Assembly (NCBI RefSeq): GCF_000720135.1
Contig: NZ_JOIU01000041.1
Location: 1 to 64,000, forward strand
From: Streptomyces sp. NRRL S-1022
GTDB lineage: Bacteria > Actinomycetota > Actinomycetes > Streptomycetales > Streptomycetaceae
Reading direction: 5' to 3'
Length of the DNA stretch: 64,000 nt
Shown: piece by piece, positions 44,739 to 53,042 of the stretch
Layout of the letters: each line of letters starts with the position of its first letter
How positions within the stretch are numbered: the first letter of the stretch is position 1
Notes under the pieces: model-generated
Database searches by the model: none
What the model was told of the DNA's origin: nothing
The model's input: the letters and a program-made list of their open reading frames with translations, nothing else
Translations under genes and position numbers: made by a program

Positions 44739-44822
44739 TGCGTTCCCTCCTTTTCCAGAGCCTGCTTCCTTTTCGACACCGAACATGCTGCGCGACCCCG
44801 TGCAAAGAAGCGCTGCGCGCAC

Positions 44823-44858
44823 TGTCAGAGCTCTGTCAAGGGCTGTCAGGGAATGTCA
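44823..44858 (-). promoter_or_regulatory. Four TGACA direct repeats ahead of the leftward operon (putative SARP site)
   Basis: On the minus strand TGACA starts at 44858, 44848, 44838 and 44827, that is with 10, 10 and 11-bp steps, 85-120 bp before the first gene of the operon. Repeats on one face of the helix are the hallmark of SARP binding sites. A SARP gene lies 1.5 kb away, and the same core is in the lysW1 promoter. Confidence 0.65.
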
Positions 44859-44934
44859 CGCCGGGCAAGAAGTGCGCGTGATTCCTCCGGCTCCGACAAT
44901 TCCGGGAACCGCCGCACGGAACCGGAATGCGGAA

Positions 44935-44965
44935 AAGCCCCCGCCGGCCGGGCCGGCGGGGGCTT
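44935..44965. terminator. GC-rich terminator between SDR 2 and the leftward operon
   Basis: A nearly uninterrupted palindrome (AAGCCCCCGCC stem, up to 15 bp per arm before loop formation) 33 bp downstream of the SDR 2 stop. It separates the MerR-linked SDR transcript from the lys operon promoter. Confidence 0.75.
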
Positions 44966-44998
44966 GGGTGCGGGGCCGTCGCGGCGGACGGGCCCGGG

Positions 44999-45739
44999 TC
45001 AGGTGGTGTAGCCGCCGTCGACGGCGAGGGAGGTGCCGGTGATGTAGCGGCCGGCCGGTCCCGCCAGGTAGGCCACCGCGGCGGCGATGTCCTCCACCTC
45101 GCCGTACCGGCCGAGGGCGGTGAGGGAGGCCTGCCACTCGGCGGAGTCGCCGTCGGCCGGGTTCATGTCGGTGTCGATGGGGCCCGGGTCCACGAGCGTG
45201 GCGGTGATCCCGCGCGGCCCCAGCTCCCGGGCCAGCCCCTTGGTCAGACCGACGAGGGCGGCCTTGGCCGTCGCCTGGAGGACGAAGTTCCCCGCGGGGA
45301 CACGGCCGTTGAAGCAGGAGCCGATGCTGATGATCCGGCCGCCGTCGCCCATGTGCCGGGCGGCGGCCTGCGCGGCCAGGAACACCGACCGGACGTCGGC
45401 GGCGAGCACCTTGTCCAGGTACTCGGGGGTCACCTCGTCCAGCGGGCCGTAGGCGAGGAAGCCCGCGTTGTTCACCAGGATGTCGATACCGCCCAGTTCG
45501 CGGACGGTCTGCTCCACGGCCTCGGCGGCGTCGTCCGGGCGGGTCAGGTCGGCCCGGACGACCGCGGCCCGGCCGCCGTCCGCCTCGATCGCCTTGGCGA
45601 CCTCGCGGGCCTGGTCCTCCGCCTGGACGTAGGTCACCGCGACCGCCGCTCCCGCGTCGGCCAGCCGCCTCGCCACCGCCGCGCCGATACCGCGGCTGCC
45701 GCCGGTCACCAACGCCACTTTGCCGGTCAGGTCACTCAT
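44999..45739 (-). CDS. SDR-family protein lacking the catalytic Tyr
   Basis: A 246-residue 3-oxoacyl-ACP-reductase-like SDR with TGGSRGIG for NADP binding, NNAG, a Ser in ISIGSCFNG and a C-terminal VDGGYTT. The YxxxK motif is degraded: the sequence reads LQATAKAAL, so Gln stands in place of Tyr while the Lys is kept (checked at base level, codon CAG). Activity as an ordinary reductase is doubtful. It is divergent from a MerR gene, and its promoter has the MerR layout, so it is probably the MerR target. Membership in the LysW pathway is uncertain. Confidence 0.85.
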   Translation of the reverse strand: MSDLTGKVALVTGGSRGIGAAVARRLADAGAAVAVTYVQAEDQAREVAKAIEADGGRAAVVRADLTRPDDAAEAVEQTVRELGGIDILVNNAGFLAYGPLDEVTPEYLDKVLAADVRSVFLAAQAAARHMGDGGRIISIGSCFNGRVPAGNFVLQATAKAALVGLTKGLARELGPRGITATLVDPGPIDTDMNPADGDSAEWQASLTALGRYGEVEDIAAAVAYLAGPAGRYITGTSLAVDGGYTT

Positions 45740-45781
45740 CGATCGTTCCTCCGTAGCCGGTTCGCTGTTCGCCGTGCCGCT

Positions 45782-45813
45782 ACGCTAAAAGCTGACACCG
45801 GTGTGAGATTCAA
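45782..45813 (-). promoter_or_regulatory. MerR-type promoter/operator with 20-bp spacer
   Basis: On the minus strand a -35 TTGAAT (45813-45808) and a -10 TAGCGT (45787-45782) are 20 bp apart. The spacer contains the dyad CTGACACCGGTGTGAG (45792-45807), with one mismatch. An over-long spacer with a central dyad is the classic arrangement that MerR activators correct by untwisting DNA. It drives the SDR gene at 45739. Confidence 0.7.
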
Positions 45814-45841
45814 GTCCCTTCGGGACACAGGGGGTCGGACC

Positions 45842-46231
45842 ATGCGGATCGGTGAACTGGCCAGGCGCAGCGGAGTGAGCGAGCGGTCGCTGCGCTACTA
45901 CGAGGCACAGGGCCTGCTCCAGGCGGAGCGGACCCCCGGCGGCCACCGGGACTACGGCGACTGGGCCGTCGACCGGGTCATTCGCATCCAGGCGCTGTAC
46001 GCCGCGGGCCTGAACAGCAAGAAGATCGCCCAGCTGCTGCCGTGCATGCGGGACGGCGACGGCGCACCGAGCGAGAGCGCGACGCCCCGGCTCGTCGACG
46101 AACTCAGCGCCGAGCGCGACCGGCTGGACCGGATGATCGCCGACCTGGTCCGCTCCCGGGACGTCCTGGACGGCATCATCAGCACCGCCTCGACGGGCCT
46201 GGGCGCGGCCGCCCTCTCCGGCGGCGGCTGA
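45842..46231 (+). CDS. MerR-family transcriptional regulator
   Basis: A 129-residue protein. Residues 1-70 are the winged helix-turn-helix (MRIGELARRSGVSERSLRYYEAQGLL, given here as positions 1-26 in outline) followed by an antiparallel coiled-coil dimerisation helix. The C-terminal effector part is short, with one Cys (in LLPCMRDG), so a metal or small-molecule signal is possible but no metal-binding loop is evident. Divergent from the SDR gene, with a MerR operator between them; converges tail to tail with the SARP gene, 17 bp apart. Confidence 0.9.
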   Translation: MRIGELARRSGVSERSLRYYEAQGLLQAERTPGGHRDYGDWAVDRVIRIQALYAAGLNSKKIAQLLPCMRDGDGAPSESATPRLVDELSAERDRLDRMIADLVRSRDVLDGIISTASTGLGAAALSGGG

Positions 46232-46248
46232 GCCTTCCCCGGCGCGGC

Positions 46249-49200
46249 TCAGGCGGCCCGGTCCGCCAGTCCGGCCAGGGTGGTGCGGGCGTGGCGCTCC
46301 GCCTCGGCGGGGCTCAGGCCCGTCCCGCGCTCGAACGCCTCGGTGAAGGCGCGCCGGCCCAGGACGGCGCGGGCCGCCGCGGTGACACGGTCGACGTCGC
46401 CGCGTTCGGCGGGCGGCAGGGGCGCGCCGACGCTGCGGCGCGCGGCGTGGGCGGCGCCCAGGAGCAGGGCCGCACAGGTGGCGCCGGGCCGGTCGCCGCC
46501 CAGCGCGGCCGTGCCGGCGAGCCCCTCCAGGCAGAGGGCGAGGGCGCGCGGCTCGTCCAGGGAGCGGGCGGTCGTGAGGCTGCGCAGGTGGTGGGCGGCG
46601 GACCGGGCTGCGTCGCCGCGGAGTTCGGCGAGGAAACCGAGTTCGGCGTGGAGCAGGTGGTCGCCGGCCGGTGAGGAGACGTCGGCGTGGGCGTCGCGGA
46701 TGCGCAGCAGGTGCGCCTCGGCCGCGTCGATGTCGCCGGAGCGGCGGGCGCCGAGGGCCAGACCCATGTCGGCGTGGATCTCGCCGTACTTGTAGCCCTG
46801 CTCGACGGCGATGCGGCGGGCCTGCTCGTGCAGTGCGCGGGCGCGGTCGAAGTCGCGGGCGAGCAGCGCGAGACGGCCGAGCCCGGAGAGGCGGGCCGAC
46901 ACCTCGGCCTCCAGGCTCAGCTCCCGGGCGATCTGGAGTCCTTCGTGCTGCCGGTGCGCCGCCTGCTCGTACTCGCCCTTGATCTCGGCGAGCGCGGCGA
47001 GCGGTGAGACGGTCTGCAGCTCGCCCCACCGGTCGCCCAGGCCGCGGAAGAGGGCGCGGCTGCGCTGTCCGTCGCGGGCCAGGCCGTCCAGGTCGCCGCG
47101 GACCAGGGCGAGCGCCGCCCGCAGGCCGAGCGCGGCGGCGATCCCCCACTGCTCGTCGGCGGCCTCGAAGTGGATCAGCGCGCGGGTGTTCAGGGCGCGG
47201 CTGCCGTCCAGGTCGCCGACGCTGAACCGGCCGTAGGCGTTGAGCCACAGCGCCCGGGCGCGGCGCACCGGGTCGGGTACGGCGTCGGCGTGGCAGGTCA
47301 CCGTGCGCTCCCCGGTCAGCAGGCCGAAAGCGCAGTGCAGCAGGGCGAGTTCGGGGTCACAGCGGCCTGCGGTGGCGGTGAGGACGGCGGCCAGGCCGCG
47401 GCGGGCCTCGGTGAGGCGGCCACGCAGCAGCCACCACCAGGACAGGGCGGTGGCGAGCCGTACGGCTTCCCCGCTGTGCCCCGCCGCGGCGCGGCGCACC
47501 GCCTCGTCCAGGGCGGCGCGCAGGTTGCACGCCTCGGTGTCCAGGCGGGTCAGCCAGTCCCGTTGCCGCGGACCGCGCAGCCGCTGCTCGGCGTGTTCGG
47601 CGAGGGCGAGGTAGTGCCGCAGGTGGCGTCGGCGGGCCGCGGGCTCGTCGGCGCTCTCGCGCAGCCGCTCGTTGGCGTAGGCGGCGACCGACTCCAGCAG
47701 GCGGTAACGGGGCCCGGCCGGGCCGGCCGTGACGACGACGAGGGACTTCTCGACCAGCCGGGTGACGAGGTCCAGCACCGCCCCACGGGCCACGCCCTCG
47801 CCCGCGCACACCGCCTCCGCCGCGTCGAGGCCGCAGCCGTCGCGGTGCACGGCGAGCCGGCTCAGCACGAGGCGTTCGGGCGTGCTCAGCAGCTCCCAGC
47901 TCCAGTCGATCACCGCGCGCAGGGTCTGCTGGCGGGCGGGCGCGCCCCGCTGTCCGGAGGTCAGTACCCGGAACCGGTCGCCGAGGCGGGCGGCCAGCTC
48001 CCGTACGCCGAGGGCGCGGACCCGGGTCGCCGCGAGCTCCAGGGCGAGCGGGATGCCGTCCAGGCGGCGGCAGATCTCAGCCACGGCTGCGTGGTCGGCC
48101 GCGGCGGCCTCGCCGGTGCCGAGCCGGAAGCCCGGCGCGCAGTCGGCGGCCCGCTCGGCGAACAGGCGTACGGCGTCCGGGGTGGGCAGCGGTTCCACCA
48201 GGAACACCGCCTCGCCGGCCAGGGCGAGGGGTTCCTGGCTGGTGGTGAGGACGCGCAGCCGGGGGGCGCTGCGCAGGAGCAGCGCGACCAGCTCGGCGGC
48301 GGCCGCGACGACATGCTCGCAGTTGTCCAGCACGAGGAGGGTACGGCGGTCGCGCAGGGCCGCGCTCAGCCGGTGCACGGGGGAGGTGGCGCCGGCGCCG
48401 GTGACGGGCGGGGCAGCGGGGGCGTCGTCCCGGATGCCGAGGGTCGCGGCGACGAGGTCGGCGAGGTCGTCGGGGGTGGCGCCGCGGACCCCGGCGAACT
48501 CGACGAACCAGGCCCCGTCGGGCAGCCCGGCACCCCCACCCGCGGTCTCCCGCGCGGCAGCCACCGCCAGCCGCGTCTTCCCCACCCCGCCGGGCCCGGT
48601 GAGAGTCACCAGCCGCTGCTTGTCGAGAAGTCGGCAAACCCGCCCGAGGCTCTCCTCCCGCCCGATGAGCGCGGTGAGCGGAACGGGCAGGTCACCGGGA
48701 ACGGGAGCACCCTCCGAAGCCCCCGCGGCACCGGCCGGAAGCTCTACGGCACCGGCCGCAACCACTGCAGTGGCGGGCTGAGTTGTCGCCGGGCCGGACG
48801 CATCCCTCGCAGCACCGGGCGGAGTCACCGCGAGACCGGGTCCAACCCCCGCAGCATCGGCCGAAGTCACCGCGCCGCTAGCCGCAACCCCCGCAGCGCC
48901 GACCGGAGTTACCGCAAGACCGGGCGCAACCGCCTCAACACTGGGCGGAACCACGGCGGGGCCCCCCGGAACCACCGCAGCACCGGCCGCAACCCCCGCG
49001 GCATCGGCCGAAGTCACCGCGCCGCCGGCCACAACGCCCGCAGCGCCCAGCGGAGTTACCGCAAGACCGGGCGCAACCGCCGCAGCACCGGGCGGAGTCA
49101 CCGGGAAGCCGGAGGGAGTCACCGGGAAGCCGGGCGGAGTCACCGGGAAGCCGGGCGGAGTCACCGCGGCACCAGCCGGTGCCGGGGCTGTCGGCAGCAG

Positions 49201-49929
49201 GGCCGGGTCCTGGCGGAGCATCGCCCGGTGCAGTGCGCTCACCGCGGGGCCGGGGCACGCGCCCAGCTCGTCGGCGAGGCGGGTGCGCAGGTCCTCGTAC
49301 GACGCGAGCGCCTCGCCCTGGTGGCCGGCCCGGTACAGCGCCTGCATCTGCACCACCCGCAGCCGCTCCCGCAGCGGGTGCTCGGCCACCAGCGCGGCCA
49401 GTTCCCCGGCGAGCAGCAGGTGGTCCCCCGCCGCCAGGCGGGCCTCGGCCCGTTCCTCCAGCACGGCCAGCCGCTGTTCCGCCAGGCACTCGCGGGCCGC
49501 CCGGGCGAACTCCTCGTCGGCGAAGTCCGCGTAGGCCGGTCCGCGCCACAGTCCGAGCGCGTCGGTGAGCAGGGCCGCCCGCGCCCGCGGGTCGGTGACG
49601 GAGCGGGCCTGGGCGACGAGGCGGCCGAACCGTGCGACGTCCACGTCGTCGGCCGGGTCGAGCCGCAGCCGGTAGCCCGGGGGCTGCCGTACCAGCCGCT
49701 CGCGGCCGAGCACCCGGCGCAGCTGGGAGACCTTGGCCTGGAGCGCGCCCGCCGGGTTGCCGGGGAGGTGGTCGCCCCACAGGTCGTGGATGAGCCGGTC
49801 GGCGGAGACGGGGCCGCCCTCGTGCGCGAGCAGATCCGCGAGCAGCGCCCGCACCTTGGTCTCGGCGACCCGGACCGGCTCCCCTTCGTCGTCCCACACC
49901 GCGAGTGGTCCGAGCACCCCTAACCGCAT
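46249..49929 (-). CDS. Large SARP-family (AfsR-like) transcriptional activator with NB-ARC and TPR regions
   Basis: A 1226-residue regulator. Residues about 1-95 are an OmpR-type winged helix (MRLGVLGPLAVWDDEGEPV start, QLRRVLGRERLV) and about 95-250 a bacterial transcriptional activation domain, together the SARP module. A low-complexity linker spans about 255-405. The ATPase domain begins with RLVTLTGPGGVGKTRLA near 443 and contains LLVLDNCEHV; TPR-like helices fill the C-terminal half. Such proteins activate biosynthetic genes by binding 11-bp-spaced repeats; TGACA repeats of this type precede both lys operons. ATG 49929 is chosen because the conserved domain begins there, although the frame is open upstream. 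Confidence 0.92.
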   Translation of the reverse strand: MRLGVLGPLAVWDDEGEPVRVAETKVRALLADLLAHEGGPVSADRLIHDLWGDHLPGNPAGALQAKVSQLRRVLGRERLVRQPPGYRLRLDPADDVDVARFGRLVAQARSVTDPRARAALLTDALGLWRGPAYADFADEEFARAARECLAEQRLAVLEERAEARLAAGDHLLLAGELAALVAEHPLRERLRVVQMQALYRAGHQGEALASYEDLRTRLADELGACPGPAVSALHRAMLRQDPALLPTAPAPAGAAVTPPGFPVTPPGFPVTPSGFPVTPPGAAAVAPGLAVTPLGAAGVVAGGAVTSADAAGVAAGAAVVPGGPAVVPPSVEAVAPGLAVTPVGAAGVAASGAVTSADAAGVGPGLAVTPPGAARDASGPATTQPATAVVAAGAVELPAGAAGASEGAPVPGDLPVPLTALIGREESLGRVCRLLDKQRLVTLTGPGGVGKTRLAVAAARETAGGGAGLPDGAWFVEFAGVRGATPDDLADLVAATLGIRDDAPAAPPVTGAGATSPVHRLSAALRDRRTLLVLDNCEHVVAAAAELVALLLRSAPRLRVLTTSQEPLALAGEAVFLVEPLPTPDAVRLFAERAADCAPGFRLGTGEAAAADHAAVAEICRRLDGIPLALELAATRVRALGVRELAARLGDRFRVLTSGQRGAPARQQTLRAVIDWSWELLSTPERLVLSRLAVHRDGCGLDAAEAVCAGEGVARGAVLDLVTRLVEKSLVVVTAGPAGPRYRLLESVAAYANERLRESADEPAARRRHLRHYLALAEHAEQRLRGPRQRDWLTRLDTEACNLRAALDEAVRRAAAGHSGEAVRLATALSWWWLLRGRLTEARRGLAAVLTATAGRCDPELALLHCAFGLLTGERTVTCHADAVPDPVRRARALWLNAYGRFSVGDLDGSRALNTRALIHFEAADEQWGIAAALGLRAALALVRGDLDGLARDGQRSRALFRGLGDRWGELQTVSPLAALAEIKGEYEQAAHRQHEGLQIARELSLEAEVSARLSGLGRLALLARDFDRARALHEQARRIAVEQGYKYGEIHADMGLALGARRSGDIDAAEAHLLRIRDAHADVSSPAGDHLLHAELGFLAELRGDAARSAAHHLRSLTTARSLDEPRALALCLEGLAGTAALGGDRPGATCAALLLGAAHAARRSVGAPLPPAERGDVDRVTAAARAVLGRRAFTEAFERGTGLSPAEAERHARTTLAGLADRAA
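48725..49165 (-). repeat. Degenerate in-frame repeats encoding the SARP interdomain linker
   Basis: The DNA between the BTAD and NB-ARC domains is built of short related units. The clearest is a 21-nt unit coding VTPPGFP, present about three times at 49098-49162. Further on, larger units such as AVTSADAAGV and GLAVTPLGAAGV recur. All lengths keep the frame. The encoded linker is rich in Ala, Pro, Gly, Val and Thr and should be disordered. Confidence 0.75.
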
Positions 49930-50005
49930 GTGCGCCACCGTACCCGTTCCGTGAACGCGCCAGGCGGGCCCGGCCCCGGATCGTCCGGTTCCGGCCCCCG
50001 TTCCG

Positions 50006-50034
50006 GAAGCTTTTCCGAAGCTTTCCCGAAGGGG
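50006..50034. promoter_or_regulatory. 11-bp direct repeats between SARP and MFS 2 genes
   Basis: GAAGCTTTTCC (50006), GAAGCTTTCCC (50017) and a partial GAAGGGG (50028) recur at exactly 11-bp steps in the divergent gap between the SARP (start 49929) and MFS 2 (start 50162). The period suggests a SARP-like or other tandem-binding regulator, with a core different from TGACA. Confidence 0.5.
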
Positions 50035-50161
50035 CCGCCCGCACAGTCGTCCTCCCCGGGTGGCCGGCCGGCCACCCGGCGTGCCCACGGCGGCGCGGCG
50101 GGGCCCCCTCCCCCCGTGGCGTCCGGGCATCGCCCCAGCACGATACGGAGTACACACCCCC

Positions 50162-51397
50162 ATGAGCGCCTCACCCGAGACCGCCGCCGCCTCCGGCGCC
50201 GCGCCGCCCGCCGGACGGGAGGACACGGAGCCGCCGCGGCGACTGCCGATGGCCGCCCTGCTCGCCCTGGCCACCGCGGTGTTCATCACCAGCCTGACCG
50301 AGACGCTGCCCGCGGGCCTGCTCCCCGGCATGAGCCACGACCTGCGGGTGGGCGAGTCCGCGACCGGGCAGACGGTCACGATCTACGCGATCGGCACCGC
50401 GCTCACCGCGATCCCGCTGACGGCGGCCACCGCGGGCTGGCGGCGCAAGCGGCTGCTGCTGACCGCCGTGGCGGGCTTCGCGGTGGCCAACACGGTCACG
50501 GCCGTGTCGTCCGTGTACGGCCTGACGATGGTGGCCCGTTTCCTCGCCGGTGTCGCCGCGGGCCTGGCGTGGGCCCTGCTCGCCGGCTACGCGCGGCGGA
50601 TGGCGCCGGTGGCGCTGCAGGGCCGGGCGATCGCCGTCGCCATGGCGGGCATCCCGGTGGCGCTCTCCCTCGGCGTGCCCGCGGGGACCTTCCTCGGCCA
50701 GGCCCTCGGCTGGCGCACGGCGTTCCTGGCGATGACGGCGCTCACGGTGGTGCTGCTGCTGTGGATCACCGCCGCCGTGCCCGACCGCCCGGGCCAGGAG
50801 CGCGGCGAACGCCCGCGCATGCTGCGGGCGCTGGGGGTTCCGGGCGTGCGTCCGGTGCTCTTCGTGACGCTCGTCTTCGTGCTGGCGCACACGGTCCTGT
50901 ACGCCTACATCGCGACCTTCCTGGACGGGCTGGGCATGGGCGGACGGACCGACCTGGTGCTGCTCGCCTTCGGTGTCGCCTCGCTGCTCGGCATCTGGAT
51001 CGTGGGCGCCCGCATCCAGCACCGGCTGCGCTCGCTGACGATCGCCAGCACCCTGCTGGTGGCGGCCGCCGCCGCGCTGCTCGCGGCGCTGAGCGACGGC
51101 GGGGCCCCGGTGTACGTCGCCGCCGCGCTGTGGGGGCTGGGCTGGGGCGGGCTGCCGACCCTGCTGCAGACCGCCGTCGGCGACGCGGGCGGCGAACAGG
51201 CCGACGCGGCCCAGGCGATGCTCGTCACGCTGTGGAACGTGGCCATGGCCGGCGGCGGTGTGCTGGGCGGGATCCTGCTGGACACGGCAGGCAGCGCTTC
51301 CTTCCCCTGGACGGTGCTGCTGCTCCTGCTGCCGGTGCTCGCCGTCGTGCTCGCCGCCCGCGGTCACGGCTTCCCGGCGCGGCGCCCCGGGGACTGA
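50162..51397 (+). CDS. MFS exporter 2 of the LysW cluster
   Basis: A 411-residue, twelve-helix major facilitator protein highly similar to MFS 1 at 33836. Both share TSLTETLPAGLLPGM, GESATGQTV/SESATGQTV, the KRLLLTAVAGFAVANTVTAV-type segment, GYARRM and GGRTD. The N-terminal cytoplasmic tail differs. It is divergent from the SARP gene and not in an operon with the biosynthetic genes, so it may be regulated with the activator. Confidence 0.9.
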   Translation: MSASPETAAASGAAPPAGREDTEPPRRLPMAALLALATAVFITSLTETLPAGLLPGMSHDLRVGESATGQTVTIYAIGTALTAIPLTAATAGWRRKRLLLTAVAGFAVANTVTAVSSVYGLTMVARFLAGVAAGLAWALLAGYARRMAPVALQGRAIAVAMAGIPVALSLGVPAGTFLGQALGWRTAFLAMTALTVVLLLWITAAVPDRPGQERGERPRMLRALGVPGVRPVLFVTLVFVLAHTVLYAYIATFLDGLGMGGRTDLVLLAFGVASLLGIWIVGARIQHRLRSLTIASTLLVAAAAALLAALSDGGAPVYVAAALWGLGWGGLPTLLQTAVGDAGGEQADAAQAMLVTLWNVAMAGGGVLGGILLDTAGSASFPWTVLLLLLPVLAVVLAARGHGFPARRPGD

Positions 51398-51794
51398 CTT
51401 TCCCCAAAGAAAAGCAAACTGTCGCTCATTCAACGAATGACTCGGCGCGCGCGCAATGTGATGTTCATACGCGAGTGACATTCCGCGGCTTTCTTTCGGA
51501 CCTTCTTCGCCGGCGGCCGCGAGCGCCGGCCACCGGATCCCCCGGTGCCGCCTGACCAGCGCGGACAGTGTCCGTGACAGGACCCCGACCGGGGTGCGGG
51601 GGCTTTCCGGAGCCCCTCGCCCCGTTTCCGCCCCCGCCCCCAAAGGGGCCTGTTCACGCTGGTCAGCGACCGAAATGGCAAAGTGACGGCACGAGGCGTG
51701 AAATCGGCGATGCAGCCGGTAGCTTTGTCCCTCGAACGGCTGCCCGTACATCGTCACTGTGGGGCGACACGACTGCGAGGGGGCGTAGTTAAAC
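51398..51794 (+). promoter_or_regulatory. Promoter region of the IS701-like/response-regulator pair with a shared TGACATTCCGC element
   Basis: A 397-bp gap without a gene. TGACATTCCGC at 51476-51486 repeats exactly the element at 32144 in the lysW1 promoter, and its first nine bases also occur in the leftward operon promoter. The rest contains a GC-rich hairpin-prone stretch near 51590-51660 and the leader of the next gene. Confidence 0.45.
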
Positions 51795-53042
51795 ATGTCG
51801 TCATCGGGAGTGCGCGTCGCGGCAGGGGAGCGCGAGCGCATACAGACATTCGTCGAAAGCGTATTCAATCCACTTCACCGCGCGGAACAACGCCGCTGGG
51901 CCCGGGTGTACTTGTCGGGACTGATCCACACACCCGGCAAGAAGACCCCACGGCGGATGGCCGAGGCCGGCTTATTGCCCGCCGGAGCGGCACACGGCCT
52001 GCACCAGTTCATCAACAGCAGCACATGGGCCTGGGAACCGGTGCGCCGCGCACTCGGCCGGACCGTCGCGGCATGCCGCCCGGCGTACGCCTGGACGGTC
52101 GCCGACCTCCTCATCCCGAAGCAGGGTGAGCACTCGGTGGGCGTGCACCGCCGCCTGGACCAGGCGACCGGACGCGTCATCAACTGCCAGCGCGGCGTCG
52201 GCCTGTTCCTGTCGGCCGGCGCCCGCTGCTACCCCGTCGACTGGAGCCTCGTCCTCGACGGGGCGTGGGACTGGGACGACCTTCGCCGGCGCCGTGCGCG
52301 CATACCGGAGGCGGAGACCGGGCGCCCCGTGGGGGCGTTCGTGCTCGGCTTCGCCGCCGAAGTCACCGCCGCGCGACCGCGGTTGCCCAAGGTGCCCTGG
52401 GTGCTCAACCTCACCCAGCGGTGCGACGACGCGAGCGGGGTCATGGCCGGCCTCGCCCGCCGCGGACTGGACTTCGTGTGCGAGGTCGATCCCGGACAGA
52501 TCGTGCTCGTCGGCCGCCCCGCACCGCGGGTGACCGCTGTCGGAGACCTGATGGAGGAGCCGCACGCCCGGCAGCCGCACGTCCTCATGCGCCCGTCGGA
52601 ACACGGTGGACCGAAGCCGGTGCGGGTGAACGTGTACACCGGAACGGTACGGCTGTCCCAGCGCGGGGCCGCCAAGGACGGCGTCTCACGGACGTACCAC
52701 GTCCTGGAGCAGCCCTCCGCCGACAGCGGTCAGCCCGCCCGGTACTGGATCACCAGCATGATGGACCGGGGCGTGGAGGAGGTCCTGGCGCTGGCCCGGA
52801 GCCAAGCCGTCGCCCGCGCCACCGTGGACACCCTGGGGGAACGTTTCGGCGTGCTCGACTTCGAGGGCCGTTCCTTCCCCGGCTGGCACCACCACATGAC
52901 CATGGTCTCGGCGGCGTACGCCTACCAGCAGCTGTCCGGCGCTCCCGGCGCCGCCCCCGCGCCGGCCGCAGGGCCGTCCGCGGAACGCGCCGAAGCCGCG
53001 GGCTGCTGCGCGGGCGCCGGAGCGAAAGGCCTGGGCGCGTGA
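51795..53042 (+). CDS. IS701-like DDE protein, catalytically degenerate; probable domesticated regulator
   Basis: A 415-residue protein with the fold landmarks of IS701-type transposases (RWARVYLSGL, then PKQGEHSVGVHRR, INCQRGVGLF, DFEGRSFPGWHHHMTMV). By eye, the acidic residues expected for catalysis are lost: the VxDDTG segment reads VADLL, the second Asp segment reads VLNLTQRC and the Glu motif reads ARATVDTL. No terminal inverted repeats or target duplications flank it. Its stop overlaps the GTG start of an OmpR-type regulator (GTGA), an arrangement expected of a fixed, co-expressed pair rather than a mobile element. Function unknown; a DNA-binding regulatory role is inference. Confidence 0.75.
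   Translation: MSSSGVRVAAGERERIQTFVESVFNPLHRAEQRRWARVYLSGLIHTPGKKTPRRMAEAGLLPAGAAHGLHQFINSSTWAWEPVRRALGRTVAACRPAYAWTVADLLIPKQGEHSVGVHRRLDQATGRVINCQRGVGLFLSAGARCYPVDWSLVLDGAWDWDDLRRRRARIPEAETGRPVGAFVLGFAAEVTAARPRLPKVPWVLNLTQRCDDASGVMAGLARRGLDFVCEVDPGQIVLVGRPAPRVTAVGDLMEEPHARQPHVLMRPSEHGGPKPVRVNVYTGTVRLSQRGAAKDGVSRTYHVLEQPSADSGQPARYWITSMMDRGVEEVLALARSQAVARATVDTLGERFGVLDFEGRSFPGWHHHMTMVSAAYAYQQLSGAPGAAPAPAAGPSAERAEAAGCCAGAGAKGLGA

Noticed and set aside
49098..49162. CRISPR-like short repeats
   Set aside because: They are contiguous in-frame coding repeats without unique spacers; no cas genes are present.
47170..49923. Long plus-strand open frame opposite the SARP gene
   Set aside because: Antisense shadow of a GC-rich gene; the repeat region merely translates to Ser/Arg-rich repeats on this strand.
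51795..53042. Active IS701-family insertion sequence
   Set aside because: No terminal inverted repeats were seen, the catalytic acidic residues appear replaced, and the gene is translationally coupled to a regulator.
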